Origin: an uncultured Methanobrevibacter sp.
Lineage (GTDB): Archaea; Methanobacteriota; Methanobacteria; Methanobacteriales; Methanobacteriaceae
Assembly (NCBI RefSeq): GCF_902771435.1
Contig: NZ_CACXXB010000008.1
Location: 34,956 to 98,955, forward strand
DNA: 64,000 nt
Reading direction: 5' to 3'
The first letter of the stretch is position 1; each line of letters starts with the position of its first letter. Shown one piece after another: positions 18,701-27,879 of the stretch. The notes beneath the pieces were generated by a model, which had not been told where the DNA came from, did not search any database, and saw only the letters and a list, made by a program, of their open reading frames with translations. The position numbers and the translations under genes were made by a program.

Positions 18701-20954
18701 CCAAATTAGCATTCAATATCGCAACACCATCATTGTCTATAATTTCACGGACATGGTTGGCATTGTTAACGTTAAAAGTCACTTTGGTTCCTTTAGGTAA
18801 ATATTTGCCGTTTTTGTCTTTGAATACTGCGGAGTATAGCTGATTATCACCATAGATTTTTTGAATGTCATAACCGTAAACGCTGATGTAGGTAACATTC
18901 AAGTCACATGATAGCTTTTGTGAGTTGATTGTGAAATCGATTTTATGGATTCCGTTCTCATTTGGAACATAAATCAATTCCAATGAGTCTGAATTGATTT
19001 TTTTGGTTATGAATGTTCCGTTTTTGTTTGATGAATATTTTAATGTGTCTAAAACATAATATGGGGCAGCACCAGTAAATGAAACCTTTATTGTGGTCTT
19101 GATGCTGCTGTAAATGTTTTTATCGGCAACCAGAGAAACTACAAGTGGTTTTCCGTCGTTTTTATCTGAGTTGCTTCCAACGGTGTGGTATTCTTTTAGC
19201 TGGTTTCCGATTTTAGCTCCATTCATGCCCCACCAGTTATTTGAAATGTCATCATAGTAACCGCTATGGAATACTGAAACACCTTGGTCGCTAGCTGAAT
19301 TTTCAATGAATGCATTGTTTGTCAATTTCAAATGGGCATTTTTGGAATCGGTATAGAGAACTCCTCCACGTGATCCTCCACCGTTCTTTTCGAAATAATT
19401 TCCGGAAATTGTCATGGTGCATGCATTGTTGACATATATTGCTCCTCCGTAACGGGTTCCACCATTTTTAACCTGATTTGAAAGGAATACTGAATTTTTA
19501 ATCTCATTTATTGTACTTGTATAAATTGCTCCGCCATAGTTTTCAGCCCAGTTGTCCTTGAATGTACAGTTATTCACTTTGACATTGCCGCAGGAACGTA
19601 CAGCTCCTCCGTAACGTTTCTCTTTTCCGCCTGCTGCATAGTTTGATGCAAAAGTACAGTTGTAAAACTCGAGATTTGTTGAACTGCTGTCTGAGTATAT
19701 GGCTCCTCCGTCACCTGCATTTGCATGGTTGTTTGTAAATATGGATGATGAGAATTTCACGTTACCTGATTTCTTGTTGATGTAGATTGCACCACCAAAA
19801 TCTTTGTCTGCATGGTTTCCGTTAAATATAAGATTATTATTGGTGTCACCAATTTTATCAGTGTAGACTGCACCACCGTGATCGTTTGCGGAGTTGTTTA
19901 TGAATCTGTTTGTTCCGCTGAACTGGATGTAATCGGTTTCAATGGCGCCTCCCTTATTGTTTGCAGTGTTTAGTTCAAAAATGGAATTGCCTATATGTAT
20001 CCATTTGTTTGAGTATATTGCTCCTCCGCCATTTGATTTTGCAGAGTTCTGTTTGAATGTTGTGTTTTCAATATAGATGTGATTATCATTACCTGCTTTG
20101 ATTGCTCCTCCTTGATTTGCAGTATTTTTAATGAAATGTGAATTTTCAATTATGAAATCAGAAGAAGAATAAATTGCACCTCCTTTGGTTGCACTATTTT
20201 CTCTAAAAGTACAATTATCAAAAAATGAATCTTTTTTCGCATAAACTGCTCCACCATATGAGTCCATCCTAAAGTCTACTACTTTATTTGATGTGAATAC
20301 TGAATTTGAAATTTCTGCTGATTTTTCACATGAAATGGCTCCTCCATTGTCTTTTCCATGATTATTTTCAAAAACAGATTTGTCAATGACCATATTTCCT
20401 TTGGAATATATTGCCCCTCCATATGAGTTTGCTTCATTACCTGTGAACTTACAGTTTGTGATAGTCAATGTATCAACGACATTATTGTATATTGCTCCTC
20501 CAAAATTGTTTACCTTGTTGTTTGTGAAAGTACAGTTTATAATGGTGTATTTAGCCGAACCTGTAATGTATATTGCTGCACCATTGTCTGCATTTCCATT
20601 TGCAAACTTCAAATTCTTTAGGGTGATGTGTCCGCTTGATGACCTGACTGAAGCTTTACTGCAGTCTATTGTGTTTCCACCACCATTAATGGTTACTGAC
20701 TTATCAATGTTTATGCGATTTGATATGGTGTAACTTTTGTTTAAAGTCACTGTTGAACCATCGGATGCGGAATTTATAATTTTTTGAAGATCGTCTGAGG
20801 TGTCCATCAGTATTGCATCTTCGCTTGCTTCCAAATTATCAAGCGCATTATTTTCCTGCATTATTTGAGTGTCATTAGTATTTTCAGCATATACTGTTGA
20901 AATTGAGCATAAAATAAATAATAACAAACAAATAACTGCTAATTTTCCTTTCAT
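15765..20954 (-). CDS. Giant adhesin-like protein, beta-helix repeats (operon A, gene 2)
   Basis: A 1729-residue secreted protein. The signal peptide ends near VYAEN. It has a first long right-handed beta-helix with Pmp-like GGAIY repeats (about 95-590), one or two Ig-like modules (about 600-870), and then three further beta-helix blocks, each opening with a lead-in ending in a TLxKGxY-type motif. The last 170 residues are a Gly/Ala-rich hydrophobic region with YSSDHQDY and a short polar tail. There is no LPXTG or clear single C-terminal anchor. GAGGTCA lies before the ATG, inside the end of gene 1, so translation is probably coupled. It is a paralogue of the protein at 27880-33204. Confidence 0.85.
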   Translation of the reverse strand: MKGKLAVICLLLFILCSISTVYAENTNDTQIMQENNALDNLEASEDAILMDTSDDLQKIINSASDGSTVTLNKSYTISNRINIDKSVTINGGGNTIDCSKASVRSSSGHITLKNLKFANGNADNGAAIYITGSAKYTIINCTFTNNKVNNFGGAIYNNVVDTLTITNCKFTGNEANSYGGAIYSKGNMVIDKSVFENNHGKDNGGAISCEKSAEISNSVFTSNKVVDFRMDSYGGAVYAKKDSFFDNCTFRENSATKGGAIYSSSDFIIENSHFIKNTANQGGAIKAGNDNHIYIENTTFKQNSAKSNGGGAIYSNKWIHIGNSIFELNTANNKGGAIETDYIQFSGTNRFINNSANDHGGAVYTDKIGDTNNNLIFNGNHADKDFGGAIYINKKSGNVKFSSSIFTNNHANAGDGGAIYSDSSSTNLEFYNCTFASNYAAGGKEKRYGGAVRSCGNVKVNNCTFKDNWAENYGGAIYTSTINEIKNSVFLSNQVKNGGTRYGGAIYVNNACTMTISGNYFEKNGGGSRGGVLYTDSKNAHLKLTNNAFIENSASDQGVSVFHSGYYDDISNNWWGMNGAKIGNQLKEYHTVGSNSDKNDGKPLVVSLVADKNIYSSIKTTIKVSFTGAAPYYVLDTLKYSSNKNGTFITKKINSDSLELIYVPNENGIHKIDFTINSQKLSCDLNVTYISVYGYDIQKIYGDNQLYSAVFKDKNGKYLPKGTKVTFNVNNANHVREIIDNDGVAILNANLEPGQYTVKAINNVTGQSYTNKITVSKRNAIYNIYDPYIIQLNASANKTVTFKVGGKTFTGLTTKEGLAHFILNVTAGNYTVETTFAGKTFKDFITVTNKYAILDLGLKGTSYGALLPVYANETFTKASDAAMYSVLGKDTYRYIMGTGEAFILYNVTVSNSQELTEVLRKMASSDYKVDVTTINLKKNTYKVTENFWRDSEWYYLVHLTHGSLIIHGNGATIEDNYKHNFMSLDSNTRVMVDNLEFKKFYRVFANAGEVYSEKCTYTENNAKFWATKTRGSVIHNMNKATFNNCIFNGNDNGGNREYNDGGVLYADTNSLTDFIKCSFKTKDDNVRAVAKSMVVIYDDDWNAFEHVEKNGYFDYNASLCKMTLNSLTKNMTKTFHISDMNGFNNFREWLDGSNDATLFNVTLDKGEYIISADELKKYRDKYDWRSAISDPSVIMIVWDRSYLDIKSKPVIINGNGATIKLTGNDASDDYHFAYVPNYGSLTLINMTLSGFNTAILNYGTFTAINCTFKDNIIHHKIKIGDYGGAIRNFGNVYCYDSLFKDNGANKGGAYYSIGKSAKGVFYNCQFTGNVIKSNLVWKNNDKNDFDIEMLSVARLVNCKGLSPSTIKTEDEGIYLLRESLNNTVYNVVVDNLASLMRASKVVNGNTKYDIMNITLVKGDYGTVPNSQSLFKVDYGLLIINGAGARVFVQNQKDDDTTQFLTTTTRANVQINNLTVEGFNIAIENKGKLTITNSIFNNNKVDYKYKSDYGGAIVNNGLLSVFNSTFTNNYAKYGGAIYTTGSAKVIMSIFKDNTGYSSVPNLKTKIDIYNNDGSLEDVVIFGNKHNNYENHPMASWVRDVTESGFTLLILSASLGTGWYFAAAEYVAAPIISMGINAVVGGVLGGAYGLIYSSDHQDYSTFWSHVLKGIGSGIQFTPLGGAMNGISGINAGNYIKIALNQLYTKTAAKGVNSLKSVADHYQNEDKLVYFT

Positions 20955-20964
20955 ATTAATGACC

Positions 20965-23172
20965 TCATTTAATAGTTATTTTAACCTTTTTACTTGTGCC
21001 TTTGTAATATTTGGTAGCTTTAAAAGTAATTTTGCCTGTAAATTTACCTTTTTTATTAAGTTTGGTAATCTTAAAGGTTGCTTTTCCTTTTGAATTGGTC
21101 TTTGCACTGTAAGTTTTTCCTTTTACTTTTAAGCGAACCTTAGCCTTTTTAATGACTTTATTTTTGCTGTTCTTCAATGTTATTGTATACTTTTTGGTTT
21201 TGAGTGACTTTTTAAATGTTTTCTTTTTAGCAACAACTTTTGTCTTTTCTTTATTGATGGTTACCTTAACTGATTTGGAATTTGGATTGTAATTATTTGA
21301 CATGGTAACTTTCAATGTCTTTTTACCTGCCTTAAGTGATTTCAAGTTACTTGCAGTGATTTTTACTGTTGCAACACCATTTTTATTGGTAGTTGTTGTT
21401 TTGATTTTTTTATTGCTAATGTAAACTTTCACTTTTTCGCCGGCAATGGCTTTTCCATTTTTGTCTTTAACAGTTATGCTGTACTTTCCAGCATAATTGA
21501 TTACAAAGCTTTTTTTACCCGCACTGATAGTCACATTCTTTTTCAACACGACTGCCTCATTTTTTGACATTGGGGTATTGTAGTCACTGCATTCATAACT
21601 CACCAAAACAGTATAGTTTCCGCTGTTCAAATTGGAAACGGTCACGATTGTCTGATTGCTTGTCAGGTTGACGTTATATGTCTTGCCGTTTACCTTAACT
21701 CTAACATTTCCGTTTGTAATATTGTCCGGCATCAAAATCTTGACTTTCAGGTTTTCACCATAGGTGATGTCTGCAATATCTACTGAGATGTCCAGGTTTT
21801 TTGAAATAAGTTTGGTGTCGCTTGTCACGTTTGCTGTTGCCAGTTCGCCGCCATTTAAGTAAATATTATTGGATCCGTCACCTGCAGTGTTTTTTGTAAA
21901 ATCAGTTTTATTTACATTAAGTTCACCTGCAACGGATATTGCTCCTCCGGATTCGTTAGCAAAGTTATTTGTAAATGTTGAGTTGACGATTTCACCGTCA
22001 TACATTGCTATTGCTCCGCCCTTGTCTGCCTTATTGTTGGCAAATGTTGAATTGCTGAAGTCAGTTTCACTGTCGGAGTATACTGCACCACCGATTCCTC
22101 CACTGTTATTGTCAAATGTTGAATTGACAATGTTTGCATATTCATCAATCATTATAGCTCCACCATGCTCTTTAGCTGAATTATTATTGAATTTTGAGTC
22201 ATATACAAACAAATTATCATTCACATCACTATAAACTGCTCCGCCCACTTTTGCGGAGTTGTTTGTGAATATGGACTTTTTTATTGTATTGTTGTCTGAT
22301 GAAGAATAAATTGCACCTGCAGTGTCATCGGCACGATTGTCTGTAAAATTGCATGAACTAATTAAACTTGGGTAAGCTATTGTGTAAACTGCACCTCCGT
22401 TTTCTGCAACATTATTTATAAAATTGCTTTCTGACAATATAAAGTTAAGTCCATCTGCATATATCGCTCCTCCCATGTCGTCAGCAGCATTATTTTCAAA
22501 TTTGGAACAGTCCAGTTTGACGTTTCTTCCTGTAATGTATGCCGCACCGCCTATCTCTGCAGTGTTGTTGATAAAGATACAATTTGCTATAGTGCCTTCA
22601 AGTCCATACCAGTACAGTGCACCGCCGTTTATAGCAGTGTTATTGGTAAAAGTACAATTGATTAAAAAACCATTGACTCCAGTCCAGTCAAGAGAACCTC
22701 CATAAACTGCAGTGTTTTTGATAAAAGTACAGTTTCTCATCTCACCATTGCTGCCTATCCATTCAATAAGGTTGTATGAATAATCCATGTCCCAGTTGGC
22801 AAATATAATATTCTTTAAAACAACATTATTTCCATGAATTCTAAGGAAAAATGGCGCACCGCTTGAATTTCCATCAATCTTGTGGCCATGGCCATCTAAA
22901 ATTATTCTTTCAGATATCTCGATGCCTTTGCATTTGGTATCTTCATTGACAAGGATATCCTTTTCTAAATTAATTGTTGTATTGGCAGTTGCATTTTGAA
23001 TTTCACTGTCCAATTCCTCGATTGTTTCAATACTCTTTGAAACTTCCAGATCAATTTCTTCATTGACCACACTGATGTTTTCCATGCTTGCATTATCACT
23101 TGCCGATACGCTTGCAAGTGAAATGAAAAAACATAAAAACATCAGTATGACTGCCATATGCTTGAATGTCAT
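20965..23172 (-). CDS. Adhesin-like protein, beta-helix plus Lys-rich Ig tail (operon A, gene 1)
   Basis: A 735-residue secreted protein. The signal peptide ends near SVSASD, then a beta-helix (about 60-450) has some dozen copies of NNxAxxxGGAIY-type repeats. Three Ig-like modules follow. The last 100 residues are extremely lysine-rich and end KKVKITIK, a tail shared with the proteins at 33224 and 50901 that may bind acidic or pseudomurein wall components. It lies 10 bp before the larger adhesin gene. GAGGT precedes the ATG. Function beyond surface display cannot be read. Confidence 0.85.
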   Translation of the reverse strand: MTFKHMAVILMFLCFFISLASVSASDNASMENISVVNEEIDLEVSKSIETIEELDSEIQNATANTTINLEKDILVNEDTKCKGIEISERIILDGHGHKIDGNSSGAPFFLRIHGNNVVLKNIIFANWDMDYSYNLIEWIGSNGEMRNCTFIKNTAVYGGSLDWTGVNGFLINCTFTNNTAINGGALYWYGLEGTIANCIFINNTAEIGGAAYITGRNVKLDCSKFENNAADDMGGAIYADGLNFILSESNFINNVAENGGAVYTIAYPSLISSCNFTDNRADDTAGAIYSSSDNNTIKKSIFTNNSAKVGGAVYSDVNDNLFVYDSKFNNNSAKEHGGAIMIDEYANIVNSTFDNNSGGIGGAVYSDSETDFSNSTFANNKADKGGAIAMYDGEIVNSTFTNNFANESGGAISVAGELNVNKTDFTKNTAGDGSNNIYLNGGELATANVTSDTKLISKNLDISVDIADITYGENLKVKILMPDNITNGNVRVKVNGKTYNVNLTSNQTIVTVSNLNSGNYTVLVSYECSDYNTPMSKNEAVVLKKNVTISAGKKSFVINYAGKYSITVKDKNGKAIAGEKVKVYISNKKIKTTTTNKNGVATVKITASNLKSLKAGKKTLKVTMSNNYNPNSKSVKVTINKEKTKVVAKKKTFKKSLKTKKYTITLKNSKNKVIKKAKVRLKVKGKTYSAKTNSKGKATFKITKLNKKGKFTGKITFKATKYYKGTSKKVKITIK

Positions 23173-23520
23173 AAACTTTTTACCTCATTAACTATTATAT
23201 TATTAAATTATTAAAATTCGTAAATATAAAGTATTTGTTCATTTTTTCAACAGGGTGAATAAAATGTATTACATTAATGATTAATAAAATATGTTCTAGG
23301 TATTGTCTTGACGGAATTTCTTTAAATGTTGAAATCATGTAATTCTTGTGGTAATTAAAAAAATAAGGCAGAAGAAAACTCTTAATTAGGGAATATAATT
23401 GAGGTTGAAAGTTATGGGCTTTAAAATGAAAATCCCTATTAAGAGTTTAAAAAGTATTATTTCATACTTCAATTAATATGTTGTATTTTATAGTATATAA
23501 AGTTTAGGCATGCCTAAAAA
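23173..23520. other. Intergenic region: adhesin operon A promoter and inverted repeat
   Basis: 348 bp without a gene. On the minus strand it holds a TATA-like TTTATATT about 60 bp before the adhesin start and the core TTAATGTAA at 23269-23277. A 16-17 bp inverted repeat lies at 23376-23392 and 23433-23448, and T-rich DNA follows it on the helicase side, so it may end the helicase transcript. Confidence 0.5.
23376..23448 (-). repeat. Imperfect 16-17 bp inverted repeat with 40-nt loop
   Basis: AAACTCTTAATTAGGGA (23376-23392) pairs with TCCCTATTAAGAGTTT (23433-23448) with one bulged base. It lies 73 bp beyond the helicase stop codon. It could be a terminator, a structured RNA or the footprint of a mobile element. 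Confidence 0.5.
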
Positions 23521-25443
23521 TTATAGTGCAATTAAAACATCATTGTCCCTTGCAAACTCAATCAGTCTGGCATATGTGGGATTGGTTTTTAGAGTGTTAA
23601 TGTTTCCTATGATGATTAGTTTACGTTTGGCGCGTGTTATCGCAACATTTAATCTTCTTAAATCTCTTAAAAAACCAATATTTCCATCTTCATTGCTCCT
23701 GACTGTTGAAATTATAATGATTTCCTTTTCTCTTCCCTGAAAACCGTCAACGGTTTTGACTTCAACGGGTGTTCTGTCCTGGATAATTTTTACCTGATCG
23801 GCATAGGGGCTGATAATTCCAATGTCTGTTTCCTCAAGACCCAGTTTCAAATAGTCATTAGCTAATTTAACTGCAATATCTGCTTCCAGTTGGTTAATGA
23901 TGGATTTGGAATCCTTGAGATGTTTTTCACCAATATCATCTACATTTGAAGTGTCAATAAAAAGCATGGCATCCTCCTCATCATCACTATTTATGATGTC
24001 GTTAATGTTGATGTCATCAACTGAGGAATCGCTTTTTAAATTGTTGTTGTAAAATTCTGAATTTGGAAATTTCATTAAAAGGGAATTCACACGATATTGG
24101 ACATTCAATAGCTGTGATTTGAATGGATATATTCTAATAAGCTCTTCAAATAATGTTTTTTCCAATCCCTGTGCTTTATCGCTAATTATTGTTGGGGGAA
24201 GCTGTTTGTGGTCTCCTGCAAGGATAAATCTGTGCGCTTTGGCTATTGGGATTAAAACACTTGGGATTGTTGCCTGGGATGCCTCATCAATGATTGCAAC
24301 ATCAAATTTTGTTCTTGCAATGGACTCCAGGGCGGCTGAAGAGTTTGTTGAGAGAATGACGTCGCTGGTTTCGATAATATCTCGAATCATTTTGTTTTCG
24401 ACTCTTTTAATCTCATCGTGAAGTTCATCGATTTGCTGATTGTATTCAATCCATTTGGCCATGGATTTCATTTTTTCAGCTGAAATTCCACGTCCTCCTT
24501 TACCTTTTGAAGCATTAAAAAGTATGTCATAGTCGCCATATCCCCTCCGGTACTGTGGTGTTGGCTTGGTGTAGACCTTTCGTTTTTCAATCAAATTGTC
24601 AATCTTTTTGTGGATTTTTGAAATTTTTTTATTTAACTTGTGGTTTTCGACTTTATATGCCAAAGTTTGAGATATGTTGTGTTTTGAAACCCTTTGCGGA
24701 TGACCAAGCCTTGTAAGGTTTAGTTTTTTATTTTCCATCAGTCTTTCTAAGATGTTGTCAACTGCAGCATTACTTTCAGCTGTAGCCAACACCTTATGGT
24801 TCTGGCGTGTCTCTTGGGATATCAGCTCAACCAAAGTTCTGGTTTTTCCGGTTCCAAAAGGTCCATGAATCAAATAAAAGTTTTCGCAGGATAATGCATT
24901 TTCAATAGCTTTTTTCTGTGATTCATTTAAATTCTGGTCAATATAATCGATGTAGGGAACTGGTTTATTTTTCTTAGGGTTCCTGTCACTTAGCATGTAT
25001 TCAAGGGCATTTTTTCCTTTTAAGCTCAAATGCTTTAGATTGTCTTCCATTCGTCTAAATGTAATGTCATTTGCATATAAGTCAAGTCTCACTTTCTTTT
25101 TCACAACCCATCTCGGGATTCTTTTGTCAAAAGCAACCTTGATAAATCTTGCACCCTTTTCTGTGACTGTTCCTGTAAAATCACTGCTCAGGGGATTGGC
25201 AGTGCTGACAAGTACCATATCTCCAACGGAGATTTCCGTATCGATAATTTCTGATCTGCCGAATTGAACTATTTTAAGGCCTAACTCTTCACCGACATAT
25301 TTTCCTTTAACTTTATTGATGGCACGGCCCAATTCCTCCCTTTTTTGACCGGACATATGGGCAATTTCAAAACGCATCAGCTCAATTTCGGCATCTCTTT
25401 CATAATTGACTAATTTTATTAAATTTTTAATATATTTTTTCAA
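23521..25443 (-). CDS. Superfamily 1 helicase, UPF1/IGHMBP2-like
   Basis: A 640-residue SF1B-type ATPase. It has an N-terminal beta-rich domain (about 60-125), Walker A GPFGTGKT at 194-201, the Walker B-like IIDEASQATIP, motif III GDHKQLPPT, and motifs V and VI DGFQGREKEIIIIS and RLNVAITRAKR. The family includes 5'-3' DNA/RNA helicases such as SMUBP-2 and archaeal homologues of unclear role in repair or RNA metabolism. It is divergent from the hydrolase gene at 25487. Confidence 0.9.
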   Translation of the reverse strand: MKKYIKNLIKLVNYERDAEIELMRFEIAHMSGQKREELGRAINKVKGKYVGEELGLKIVQFGRSEIIDTEISVGDMVLVSTANPLSSDFTGTVTEKGARFIKVAFDKRIPRWVVKKKVRLDLYANDITFRRMEDNLKHLSLKGKNALEYMLSDRNPKKNKPVPYIDYIDQNLNESQKKAIENALSCENFYLIHGPFGTGKTRTLVELISQETRQNHKVLATAESNAAVDNILERLMENKKLNLTRLGHPQRVSKHNISQTLAYKVENHKLNKKISKIHKKIDNLIEKRKVYTKPTPQYRRGYGDYDILFNASKGKGGRGISAEKMKSMAKWIEYNQQIDELHDEIKRVENKMIRDIIETSDVILSTNSSAALESIARTKFDVAIIDEASQATIPSVLIPIAKAHRFILAGDHKQLPPTIISDKAQGLEKTLFEELIRIYPFKSQLLNVQYRVNSLLMKFPNSEFYNNNLKSDSSVDDININDIINSDDEEDAMLFIDTSNVDDIGEKHLKDSKSIINQLEADIAVKLANDYLKLGLEETDIGIISPYADQVKIIQDRTPVEVKTVDGFQGREKEIIIISTVRSNEDGNIGFLRDLRRLNVAITRAKRKLIIIGNINTLKTNPTYARLIEFARDNDVLIAL

Positions 25444-25486
25444 TTTAATCCCTAATTTTAAATATAGCGTTAATGTAATTAAACAT

Positions 25487-26227
25487 ATGGAATTTGTGAA
25501 AGTTAATCAATTTGATAATTTGGAAATGAGTTATATTTGTGATTTTTCAGGAGGTTATGTTTCCCGAAATTATAAATTGTTTTCACAGATTGAACTGACT
25601 GATTTGAACAGATTCATTTTGGAGAAATCTGTTTTTGGAACACCTATTTTTAAAATGGGTGATGGCGGAACCAAATTGCTTATTATTTCAGGCATCCATG
25701 GAAATGAACTGCCTCCGCAAATTGCAAACTTGAGGCTTATGAATGAATTGATTGGCAGCAAACTGTCAAATACTCTTTATTTCATTCCGTTTGCAGCTCC
25801 AAAATCCACAATGAATATTGAAAGAAAATTCAACTCCATGGATTTGAACAGGTCAACACATATTAAAAACTCTTTAAGCAATCTAATTCTGCAGGCGGCA
25901 TTGGATTTAAATGTAGATTTTGTAGGGGATTTCCACTCAACTGCATTTAACTCAAATCCTGGTTTCGAATCCATATTCTCATCAAAGTCCCCATCTCCCG
26001 AAAGCTTTTTGATTGCAAATTATATCTCAAGGGATGTCGGTTCCGAGGTAATTTCATTCGATTTTGCAGGATCAACTTATAAGGGTGCCGTTGAAGATGT
26101 TTGCAATTTAAAAGGAATTCCTGCCGTTACCTGCGAAGTTCTATGTCCTTTTGGTAATGTTGCCGAGGGCAGCGCTGAAAAATCCCTATCTCAGATGAAG
26201 AGCTTTTTGGAATATTTCGGATTTTAA
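25487..26227 (+). CDS. Succinylglutamate desuccinylase/aspartoacylase family metallohydrolase
   Basis: A 246-residue M14-like zinc hydrolase. Metal ligands can be placed as H71 and E74 (GIHGNE) and H150 (GDFHST), with the substrate-binding pair N121-R122 (DLNRS). The family removes acyl groups from amino acids or related amides; the substrate here is unknown. ATG 25487 is preferred over a longer frame from 25406 because a TATA-like TTTAAATATA ends about 20 bp upstream, which would give a leaderless message. It shares the intergenic space with the divergent helicase. Confidence 0.8.
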   Translation: MEFVKVNQFDNLEMSYICDFSGGYVSRNYKLFSQIELTDLNRFILEKSVFGTPIFKMGDGGTKLLIISGIHGNELPPQIANLRLMNELIGSKLSNTLYFIPFAAPKSTMNIERKFNSMDLNRSTHIKNSLSNLILQAALDLNVDFVGDFHSTAFNSNPGFESIFSSKSPSPESFLIANYISRDVGSEVISFDFAGSTYKGAVEDVCNLKGIPAVTCEVLCPFGNVAEGSAEKSLSQMKSFLEYFGF

Positions 26228-26408
26228 CTATTTTGTCATCTAGGCTATTTTTCATAGGATATGTGCATATATTCACAAATTATATTACATTACCATTTAA
26301 ATAAATATCAATTAGTTTAGTTAAAATGTATAGGATTATCGCAATGCAGCGATTTAATTTATTTTTCCAGATTTGGTTCATAGAAAAAAAGGTTTTTGAT
26401 GGGGTAAT

Positions 26409-27812
26409 ATGAAAAAAACAAAAATAATATGCAGTATTGGTCCGGCAAGTGATTCTGTTGAGGTTATGAGTGAAATGGTTGATAATGGCATGGATTGTGC
26501 ACGTATCAATCTCAGTCACGCTACTCATGAGGATATATTGAAAACAATAGAAGTCATTCGCGAGGTGCGCAAGATAAACAATGTTCCTATAGCTATTATG
26601 TATGATACTAAAGGGCCTGAGTTTAGGACTTTAAAATTTGATGATGGCGGTGTTGCTCTTCAAAAGGGAGACACCATTAAAATGTCTAAGGATTGTTTGC
26701 TTGGCAATGAAGAAAGGTTTGGAGTTAATCACAGCAATGCAATTGACTTTATCAAAAAAGGGGATAAGGTACTGATAGATAATGCCCTGCTTGAATTGTT
26801 GGTTGCAGATAAGAAAGATGGTTATGTTAAGCTGGAAGCTCTGAATAATGGTAAAATCGAGAACAATAAAACAATCAACATTCCCGGTGTCCCACTGAAG
26901 CTGGATTTCATGAGTGATGTGGATAGGGAAGATATTACTTTTGCAGTGCAGCATGCCTGTGATTATTTGGCATTATCTTTTGTAACCAAAAAAGAGGATG
27001 TTCTTGAAGCTCGTGAAATTATTAAGGAAGCCGGCGGTGATGTCCTTATAATTTCAAAAATCGAAAGCCAGTTGGGAATTAAAAACATAGATGAGATAAT
27101 CGATGTGTCTGATGGAATAATGGTTGCTCGCGGAGACTTGGGTGTTGAGGTTCCATTGGAAGAGTTGCCAATGCTTCAAAAAAAGATTATTAGAAAATGC
27201 CGTGAAAAGGGCAAGTTTGCCATTGTCGCTACTGAAATGTTGGCTTCCATGTATGATAGTCCTAGACCTACAAGAGCGGAGGTTTCAGACATTGCCAATG
27301 CAATATTGGACGGTACCGACTGTCTGATGTTGTCTGGAGAAACCAGTATTGGAAATTATCCTATACCGTCAGTTGCGATAATGAGTCGGGTATGTGAATA
27401 TGTGGAGTCCACCATCGACTATTCAAAGCATGTCGCCTACAAGGGAATATTTGGTGTCAGCGACACGATTGCTAAATTGGTTGTGGATGCCGTTGAATAC
27501 TCGGATATCAAACTGATAGTTACACCTACTATGACGGGTTTTACAGCTCGTATGATCAGTAATTTCAGACCGAACTCCATAATTTTGGCTTGCTGTCCTT
27601 CAAATCATATTGCTGAGAAGGTCGCTTTAAACTTTGGTGTTAAAGCTATAATAACTGATATATATGAAAACACTGATGAAATGGTTGAGAATGCAAGAGA
27701 TATGGCTCAATGGGAATTTAATTTAAACAAAGGGGATTTGATTGTAGTCACTGGAGGATTTCCATTAGGTGAGGCAAGAAAAACCAATTATTTAAGGATT
27801 GTGGAAATATAA
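26409..27812 (+). CDS. pyk: Pyruvate kinase
   Basis: A 467-residue glycolytic enzyme that converts phosphoenolpyruvate and ADP to pyruvate and ATP. It shows KIICSIGPAS, ARINLSHA, YDTKGPEFR, the ISKIESQLG and MVARGDLGVE signatures, and TRAEVSDIANA plus MLSGETS. It is full length. GGGGTAA lies just before the ATG. It sits alone between the aspartoacylase-like gene and adhesin operon B. Confidence 0.95.
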   Translation: MKKTKIICSIGPASDSVEVMSEMVDNGMDCARINLSHATHEDILKTIEVIREVRKINNVPIAIMYDTKGPEFRTLKFDDGGVALQKGDTIKMSKDCLLGNEERFGVNHSNAIDFIKKGDKVLIDNALLELLVADKKDGYVKLEALNNGKIENNKTINIPGVPLKLDFMSDVDREDITFAVQHACDYLALSFVTKKEDVLEAREIIKEAGGDVLIISKIESQLGIKNIDEIIDVSDGIMVARGDLGVEVPLEELPMLQKKIIRKCREKGKFAIVATEMLASMYDSPRPTRAEVSDIANAILDGTDCLMLSGETSIGNYPIPSVAIMSRVCEYVESTIDYSKHVAYKGIFGVSDTIAKLVVDAVEYSDIKLIVTPTMTGFTARMISNFRPNSIILACCPSNHIAEKVALNFGVKAIITDIYENTDEMVENARDMAQWEFNLNKGDLIVVTGGFPLGEARKTNYLRIVEI

Positions 27813-27833
27813 GTTTTAAAAAATTAAAAATAG

Positions 27834-27863
27834 GGAAGAATAAATTTGGCTATTCATTCTTCC
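27834..27863. terminator. Stem-loop between pyk and adhesin operon B
   Basis: An eight-pair stem GGAAGAAT/ATTCTTCC with a 14-nt loop between two convergent genes. Confidence 0.6.
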
Positions 27864-27879
27864 ATTAAATGTATTTTTA

